From: Candidatus Melainabacteria bacterium | Lineage (GTDB): Bacteria > Cyanobacteriota > Vampirovibrionia > Gastranaerophilales > Gastranaerophilaceae | DNA length: 64,000 nt | Assembly: GCA_003258795.1 (NCBI GenBank) | Contig: QHMH01000014.1 | Coordinates: forward strand, 27,246-91,245 | Direction of reading: 5' to 3' | Shown here: piece after piece, positions 59,267-64,000 of the stretch | Numbering within the stretch: the first letter of the stretch is position 1 | Layout: each line of letters begins with the position of its first letter | Notes under the pieces: model-generated | What the model was told of the DNA's origin: nothing | The model's input: only the letters and a program-made list of their open reading frames with translations | Databases searched by the model: none | Position numbers and translations under genes: made by a program

Positions 59267-60235
59267 ATGGAATTAAAAATTAAAAATGTTGATACAACGA
59301 CAGGGTCAGACGGATCTCAATACGGACGTTTTGTTATTGAACCTTTAGCAAAAGGTTTTGGTATAACTATCGGAAACGCATTGAGAAGAGTACTTTTGTC
59401 AAGTCTTGAAGGTGCAGCTGCAACTTCAGTTAGAATAGAAGGTATTACTCACGAATATACTGCAATTCCAGGTATTTTGGAAGATGTTATTGATATTATG
59501 CTTAATATCAAGGGTTTGGTAATTAAAACTGAATCAAAAGAACCTCAAACATTAAGAATTGATGTTGACAAACCTGGTGTTGTTTTAGCTGGTGATATAT
59601 CTCTTCCAGCAGGCGTAAAAGTTGTAAATCCAGATTGGTTAATTTGTACAATTGCAGAAGGTGGTAGCTTCCACGCTGAAATTACAGTAGAAACTGGCAA
59701 GGGATACAGACAAAACGATGTTCCAAGAGATACAAAATCAGGAGTATCAATTGATGTATTACCTATCGATGCAACATTTATGCCAATCAAAAGAGTAAGC
59801 TATAATGTTGAACCTGCAAGAGTTGGAAATTCTCTTGATTATGACAAATTGACTTTGGAAATTTGGTCAAATGGTTCAGTAGATGTTACAAACGCACTTT
59901 CACAAGCAGCAGCAATTTTAATTGAACACTTTATGCAAATCGCATCTTTGACAGGTCAACCTGCAATTGCGCCAGTTGCCGTAGTTGAAGAAGAAGTTGT
60001 TGAAGAAGGTCCAGCACCAACAATTACAATTGAAGAATTGGAATTGTCTGTTAGAGCTTATAACTGCTTAAAAAGAGCAAGCATAAATTCAATGGCGGAA
60101 TTGCTTAAGAAGTCTGAACACGACTTATTAAACATTAAGAATTTCGGTAAAAAATCTTCTGACGAAGTTATCGAAAGACTCCACCACTTTGGTTTGGACT
60201 TAGCTCCAAATCCTGAAATTGAGGAAGAAGTATAG
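59267..60235 (+). CDS. rpoA: RNA polymerase alpha subunit
   Basis: A 322-residue RNAP subunit with the dimerisation/assembly N-terminal domain (IEPLAKGFGITIGNALRRVLL, SVRIEGITHEY), a linker and the C-terminal DNA/activator-contact domain (about 245-315). GAGAAAAAAGAAAA precedes the ATG. Standard position in the alpha operon. Confidence 0.97.
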   Translation: MELKIKNVDTTTGSDGSQYGRFVIEPLAKGFGITIGNALRRVLLSSLEGAAATSVRIEGITHEYTAIPGILEDVIDIMLNIKGLVIKTESKEPQTLRIDVDKPGVVLAGDISLPAGVKVVNPDWLICTIAEGGSFHAEITVETGKGYRQNDVPRDTKSGVSIDVLPIDATFMPIKRVSYNVEPARVGNSLDYDKLTLEIWSNGSVDVTNALSQAAAILIEHFMQIASLTGQPAIAPVAVVEEEVVEEGPAPTITIEELELSVRAYNCLKRASINSMAELLKKSEHDLLNIKNFGKKSSDEVIERLHHFGLDLAPNPEIEEEV

Positions 60236-60252
60236 GAAAGTAGGATAAAACA

Positions 60253-60681
60253 ATGAGACACTTAACTAAAAAACATACATTGGGAAAAGCAAAGGACCAA
60301 AGAGATGCTTTATTAAGAGCATTAGCTACTGAACTTTTCACTCATGGTGAAATTACAACAACTATGGCTCGTGCTAAAGCTTTAAGGCCTTATGCTGAAG
60401 AAATAATCACAATGGCAAAACAAGACAGCGTTCATGCTCGCAGACAAGCTCTTAAACATATTTACGACAAAGAACTTGGACAACTTATTGATGCTGAAAC
60501 TAAAGAGGTTGTAGATGCACAAGCAGAAGGCAAAAAAGTTGTTGCTCAAACTGTTTTGAGAAAACTTTTTAACGAAATCGGTAAAAAGTATGAATCAAGA
60601 CAAGGCGGATATACAAGAATTTACAGACTTCCGCCAAGAAGAGGTGATGCTTCTGAAATGGCACTTATTCAATTGGTATAA
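60253..60681 (+). CDS. rplQ: Ribosomal protein L17
   Basis: A 142-residue large-subunit protein at the tunnel exit. RHLTKKHTLGKAKDQRDALLRAL and the family pattern FTHGEITTTMARAK are seen, with YTRIYRLPPRRGDASEMALIQLV at the end. It follows rpoA by 17 bp. Confidence 0.97.
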   Translation: MRHLTKKHTLGKAKDQRDALLRALATELFTHGEITTTMARAKALRPYAEEIITMAKQDSVHARRQALKHIYDKELGQLIDAETKEVVDAQAEGKKVVAQTVLRKLFNEIGKKYESRQGGYTRIYRLPPRRGDASEMALIQLV

Positions 60682-60706
60682 TAAGTGAGTTTAAGGAGCA
60701 ATAATT

Positions 60707-61438
60707 TTGGTACGTTATGCACTGAAACTTGAGTACATCGGAAAAAATTATTGTGGAAGTCAAAAACAACCAAGCGGAAATTCAATACAGGATATTTTAG
60801 AATTGTCGCTTTGCACATTGATAAAAAAGAAAATAAAAACAATATTCTCGGGCAGAACTGATAAGGGAGTGAATTCAAAAGGTCAGATTGTAAGTTTCGA
60901 TTTAGATGAACCGATAGTTGCTTCTCGTTTTATCAATTCGATAAATGGAATCTTACCGTCAGATATCTCCGTTTCAGAAATTGTTCCAGTTGAGGATGAT
61001 TTTCATGCTCAGCGGTGGGCAAAAAAACGTTATTATAGATACGTTTTTGTTAACAGAAGTCAGAGAAGTGCTTTTGATGGTAACCTCATGCTCGTCAGAA
61101 AACCTTTAAATGTCGAAAGAATGAAACAAGCTTTGGAATATTTAAAAGGTGAGCATGATTTTACATCTTTTAGAGGGGCGCAATCTGATGTACCGAGTAG
61201 TATTTGTTTTATTTACGATGTCGATTGTAAAAAAGTCGACGATAAGATTATTGTTGATATCGTAGGAAACAGATTTCTGTATAATATGGTAAGGATAATA
61301 ATCGGAACATTGCTTTTGATTGAAAAATATAATCTTGAGCCTTCTGCAATGAAGGATTTCATAGAGATGAAAGATAGAACAAAAGCAGGTAAAACAGTAA
61401 GTCCGTATGGTCTTACTTTGATGAAAGTAGAATACTAA
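60707..61438 (+). CDS. truA: tRNA pseudouridine synthase A
   Basis: Makes pseudouridine at positions 38-40 of the anticodon stem-loop. 243 residues with the catalytic Asp in FSGRTDKGVNSKGQIVSF and downstream FRGAQSD and GNRFLYNMVR. Start is TTG 60707 with AAGGAG 8 nt upstream. Its location after rplQ and before rplM-rpsI matches cyanobacterial and many Firmicute genomes. Confidence 0.95.
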   Translation: MVRYALKLEYIGKNYCGSQKQPSGNSIQDILELSLCTLIKKKIKTIFSGRTDKGVNSKGQIVSFDLDEPIVASRFINSINGILPSDISVSEIVPVEDDFHAQRWAKKRYYRYVFVNRSQRSAFDGNLMLVRKPLNVERMKQALEYLKGEHDFTSFRGAQSDVPSSICFIYDVDCKKVDDKIIVDIVGNRFLYNMVRIIIGTLLLIEKYNLEPSAMKDFIEMKDRTKAGKTVSPYGLTLMKVEY

Positions 61439-61453
61439 AAGGAAGAAGAAAAC

Positions 61454-61894
61454 ATGAAAACTTATTCGGCAAAACCTTTAGAAGTTGAAAGAAAATGGTA
61501 TCTTATTGATGCTGATGGAGAAATCTTAGGCAGAATGGCTACCAAAATTGCTGATATTTTAAGGGGAAAAAATAAACCTGAATATACACCTCACGTTGAT
61601 ACTGGTGATTTTGTAATCGTTATCAATGCTGAAAAGGTTAAAGTTACAGGTAATAAAGAAACTGATAAAATTTATTATCACCACACTGGATTCCCAGGTG
61701 GTTTGAAATCTGCAAGTGTTAAAGAATTGAGAGAAAAAGCTCCTGAAAAGCTTATCGAAAAAGCAGTAAAAGGCATGCTTCCTCACAATACTTTGGGTGA
61801 TGAACAATTCCAAAAACTAAAAGTTTATGCTGGTTCTCAACATCCACATGCTGCACAAAAACCGATTGTTTTAAATAGTAAGGAGGTTAAATAA
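61454..61894 (+). CDS. rplM: Ribosomal protein L13
   Basis: A 146-residue large-subunit protein. WYLIDADGEILGRMATKIADIL and the TGFPGGLKSASVKELREKAPE stretch are family hallmarks, with GMLPHNTLGDEQFQKLKVYAGS. AAGGAAGAAGAAAAC lies before the ATG. The stop overlaps the rpsI start by one base. Confidence 0.97.
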   Translation: MKTYSAKPLEVERKWYLIDADGEILGRMATKIADILRGKNKPEYTPHVDTGDFVIVINAEKVKVTGNKETDKIYYHHTGFPGGLKSASVKELREKAPEKLIEKAVKGMLPHNTLGDEQFQKLKVYAGSQHPHAAQKPIVLNSKEVK

Positions 61895-62286
61895 TGGCAC
61901 AAGAAACTATGGCAACAGGACGTAGAAAAACCTCTATTGCAGTTGTAAAACTTGTAAAAGGTAAAGGCAGAATTTTTGTTAATGGTAAAACATTACAAGA
62001 ATATTTAGGAAATAGACCAGCTGTTGAAATGTTAATTTTCAGACCATTGGTTTTGACTGATAATCAAGAAAAATATGATGTTAGAGTTAAAGCTATTGGT
62101 GGCGGAATTGTTTCTCAAGCAGGTGCAATTAAGCATGGTATTTCAAGAGCTTTGGTTAAAGTTAATGAAGAATATCGTAAAGTTCTTCGTTCCGAAGGTC
62201 TTTTAACAAGAGATCCAAGAGTTAAAGAACGTAAAAAATACGGTAGAAAAAGAGCAAGAAAAAGATTCCAATTTTCAAAAAGATAA
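61894..62286 (+). CDS. rpsI: Ribosomal protein S9
   Basis: A 130-residue small-subunit protein whose C-terminal arm reaches the P-site tRNA. ATGRRKTSIAVVKLVKGKGR and the ending YGRKRARKRFQFSKR are diagnostic. The start overlaps the rplM stop (TAATG). Last gene of the cluster, followed by a terminator. Confidence 0.97.
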   Translation: MAQETMATGRRKTSIAVVKLVKGKGRIFVNGKTLQEYLGNRPAVEMLIFRPLVLTDNQEKYDVRVKAIGGGIVSQAGAIKHGISRALVKVNEEYRKVLRSEGLLTRDPRVKERKKYGRKRARKRFQFSKR

Positions 62287-62623
62287 TCTTTTATTGTGTG
62301 TGTGTCAAGGCGAAAACGAAAGTTTTCGCCTTATTTTTTGTGTTTGTATTGAGTTTTGTTAAGAAATTTCACTAAATTTTATTTTTACTGTTACATATTT
62401 ATTGATATAGGGTACATATAAAGTAGTTACCCTTTCCCTTATTTTTTCCTACATTCCTTTTTAATGAGTTTTCGGCCGTTTATACGGCTATTTTTATGCT
62501 TGATTTTTCTTTTATTTACTTTTGTTACATATTTCTTAACAATAATAATTAAAAAGTCAATTATTTATTAAAAAAATACTTTATATAAGAGTAAGGTATA
62601 AGGTTAAATAAAGGTATACGGTA
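62287..62623. other. Intergenic region after the ribosomal cluster
   Basis: A 337-bp gene-free stretch. It holds the rpsI terminator (62307-62340), a GGGTA/TACCC pair (62410-62414 and 62428-62432), and a small hairpin GCCGT-TTAT-ACGGC (62473-62486) followed by TATTTTT. TGTTACATATTT occurs twice (around 62389 and 62523). The last 60 bp are rich in GGTA repeats. No recognised RNA family; promoter of the HD protein is not clear. Confidence 0.45.
62307..62340 (+). terminator. Terminator of the ribosomal operon
   Basis: AAGGCGAAAAC (62307-62317), loop GAAA, GTTTTCGCCTT (62322-62332), then ATTTTTTG. Strong rho-independent terminator. Confidence 0.9.
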
Positions 62624-63487
62624 TTGGGTACGGGACAAGTAAGTGTTAGAGATTTTTTCTCAAGCAAAATAGATAACAAGTCAGCTTTAAGATGTTACGG
62701 AGATGTGGATAATGCTGATTATTCAGGATTTAATACTAATTTCTCTAAATATTTGAATGAGAAATCAATTTCTGAAATGATTAAAGTTAATGATGAAGTA
62801 TCTGATTTCATGAATAAATTTAAGGTGTCTGTAAAAATTAACATGAACATCTTGAACAACCTTGTTAGCAATCACCTTCCGCAAACAACAAAAATTGCGT
62901 TAGGAATGATAAAATACTTACCAAAAGATGTACAAAAACAGGTTAAACCTGATGCTTTGCAAAAGGCAACAGGCTTGCATGACATTGCTAAAGTTATTCT
63001 TCCTGAAAGCATCATAAACAAACCCGGAGCTTTGAATGAAGATGAATTGAAAATTATGCGTGAACATGCAAGGTTGAGTTATGCTATGTTGAAAACAACC
63101 GACCTTGATGCTGATACTCTTAACTTGATTAAGGCTCATCACCAAAGTCACCAAAATCATAATGTATCTAATCCTATTGCTAAAAATAGGGAAGAAGTTA
63201 CAAATGTGAATTTGCAAATTCTATCTATGGCTGATATATACTCTGCTTTGAGAGAAAGACGTTCTTACAAAAAAGAATTGACAAAGCAAGAAGCATTGAA
63301 CATTATTCGCAAAGAAACAGAAAATGGAAAATTCCACACTTGTGTTTACAAAGCGTTGGTTGAATATTCAAAGCATGATGAAATTGATGTTTACGAACAA
63401 CAAAAAGCACCTGCTGGATGGAATTTATTCAAATATTTGCTTAATCGCAAGAAACAAGAGAAAAAAGAACAATCATTTGCAAGTTAA
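62624..63487 (+). CDS. Degenerate HD-GYP-like protein
   Basis: A 287-residue protein with an N-terminal helical part and an HD domain (about 80-250). HD is at 119-120 (TGLHDIAKVI), H148, and HH at 172-173. The GYP signature that follows the second histidine pair in active enzymes is replaced by QSHQNHN, while the downstream MADIYSALRERRSYK block is kept. It therefore probably lacks cyclic-di-GMP phosphodiesterase activity or has a changed specificity. Start TTG 62624 with AAAGG about 9 nt upstream. Confidence 0.75.
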   Translation: MGTGQVSVRDFFSSKIDNKSALRCYGDVDNADYSGFNTNFSKYLNEKSISEMIKVNDEVSDFMNKFKVSVKINMNILNNLVSNHLPQTTKIALGMIKYLPKDVQKQVKPDALQKATGLHDIAKVILPESIINKPGALNEDELKIMREHARLSYAMLKTTDLDADTLNLIKAHHQSHQNHNVSNPIAKNREEVTNVNLQILSMADIYSALRERRSYKKELTKQEALNIIRKETENGKFHTCVYKALVEYSKHDEIDVYEQQKAPAGWNLFKYLLNRKKQEKKEQSFAS

Positions 63488-63996
63488 ACAAAGCTTTCTT
63501 TGAGCATGCAACATTTTTTGTATTTTTTCCCGCTGCCGCAAGGACAAGGGTCGTTTCTGCCAACTTTTTGAGTTTGGTTTTCTTCGTCTGTATCTTCCAT
63601 AACTGACAAGAGTTGGTTGAAGATATTGGTTTCTTTTAAAACGCTTGTTGAAGAAAATGCTTGTTCTCCCGATTTGTACTCATTTATAAGTTCTTCGTAT
63701 GAATAATTAGTTTCGAGAGCACTGTTAATTTTTTCCATAAAGTTAGAATATTTATTGGCAAATCTGCTTAAAATGTTCTTTGAAATAGAACTTGTATTTA
63801 AGATGTAATAAACTAAGTCTTTTTCTTTTTCGATTTGTTCTCCTTCGAGGAATTTACAGAATGTTTTATAGAAAGGTATTGCATAAAAGCCCCAATCTTT
63901 ATCAAAAATTAAAGTTACATCATAGGTTTCTTTGTGTGAAGAAAACCCACCGAGAGATTTGTTTATTATTGGATTTGAAAATTCAGAAATGCTCAT
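63484..63996 (-). CDS. SEC-C motif protein, possibly truncated by the window edge
   Basis: Contains a C-terminal SEC-C zinc motif (VGRNDPCPCGSGKKYKKCC), as found at the end of SecA and in many small proteins. The rest is helical with no further motif. The frame is open to the window edge at 63996, so the true start may lie beyond it. Zinc or SecB-type protein-interaction role is inferred from the motif only. It overlaps the HD gene stop by 4 bp. Confidence 0.6.
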   Translation of the reverse strand: MSISEFSNPIINKSLGGFSSHKETYDVTLIFDKDWGFYAIPFYKTFCKFLEGEQIEKEKDLVYYILNTSSISKNILSRFANKYSNFMEKINSALETNYSYEELINEYKSGEQAFSSTSVLKETNIFNQLLSVMEDTDEENQTQKVGRNDPCPCGSGKKYKKCCMLKESFV

Positions 63997-64000
63997 AAAT

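Noticed and set aside
62380..62540. Repeated TGTTACATATTT considered as an origin-like or phage attachment repeat
   Set aside because: Two copies only, in AT-rich sequence, without inverted structure or an integrase nearby.

Overview
The window is an AT-rich chromosomal segment of a Gram-negative bacterium with almost entirely housekeeping-type content. I found no insertion sequence, prophage, CRISPR array or plasmid gene. Lipopolysaccharide genes (kdsA, a KdsC-like phosphatase, lpxK), an MCE/Mla lipid-transport operon and type IV pilus genes (a PilM-PilN fusion, PilO, prepilin peptidase) indicate an outer membrane. The order rplQ-truA-rplM-rpsI, a SigF-like sigma factor fused translationally to prepilin peptidase, the abundance of TPR proteins and the low GC content fit a non-photosynthetic relative of Cyanobacteria (Vampirovibrionia/Melainabacteria, for example Gastranaerophilales). 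That placement is an inference; no 16S gene is present. The standard genetic code is used, with TGA as stop.

Layout. 1-2.4 kb: a GH38 alpha-mannosidase, shorter than usual, followed by a 5'-truncated pilin-like remnant. 2.4-7.3 kb (minus): an operon KdsC-like phosphatase, TPR protein, lysC, adenine deaminase, divergent from a histidine kinase. 8.6-12.1 kb: a lone OLD-type TOPRIM protein, a possible cysteine-protease-fold protein and two tandem paralogues of unknown function. 12.1-16.8 kb: a lone solute-binding protein, a radical SAM protein, and PilMN plus PilO. 17-24.7 kb: a secreted coiled-coil protein, rpsT, a repeat protein, speD, an alternative sigma factor, a GlmS-like SIS protein with gatB, kdsA, an MBL hydrolase and pheS. 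25.8-30 kb: a coiled-coil protein, clpP, an acyl-CoA ligase, a radical SAM protein and tRNA-Gln. 30-34.4 kb: an HD-GYP/YtxH/DUF948 operon, two tandem small paralogues, a D-2-hydroxyacid dehydrogenase and Hsp20. 34.5-41.1 kb: a SWIM/SNF2 helicase, PAP2, a catalytically dead M48-like protein, pilD and a SigF-like factor. 41.1-51.5 kb: an M16 protease, a TPR protein, a pair of secreted paralogues, thioredoxin, a DnaQ-like exonuclease, an OPA transporter and nth. 51.5-57.1 kb: mlaE-mlaF-mlaD-lpxK-nth and a polytopic membrane protein. 57.3-62.3 kb: infA-rpmJ-rpsM-rpsK-rpsD-rpoA-rplQ-truA-rplM-rpsI. 62.6-64 kb: a degenerate HD-GYP protein and a SEC-C protein.

Genes that work together: envelope construction (kdsA, KdsC-like, lpxK, mlaEFD), the pilus machinery (pilMN, pilO, pilD, SigF-like), translation (the ribosomal cluster, rpsT, pheS, gatB, tRNA-Gln, truA), and regulation or signalling (histidine kinase, two HD-GYP-like proteins, two sigma factors).

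What stands out is mostly at the level of gene expression and pseudoenzymes. At least seven genes appear leaderless, with a -10 box 6-8 nt before the start codon and no ribosome binding site. Many others use TTG starts with well-placed ribosome binding sites. Several protein families here have lost catalytic residues (M48, HD-GYP, receiver, GATase-less GlmS). Three sets of tandem paralogues have no recognised function.
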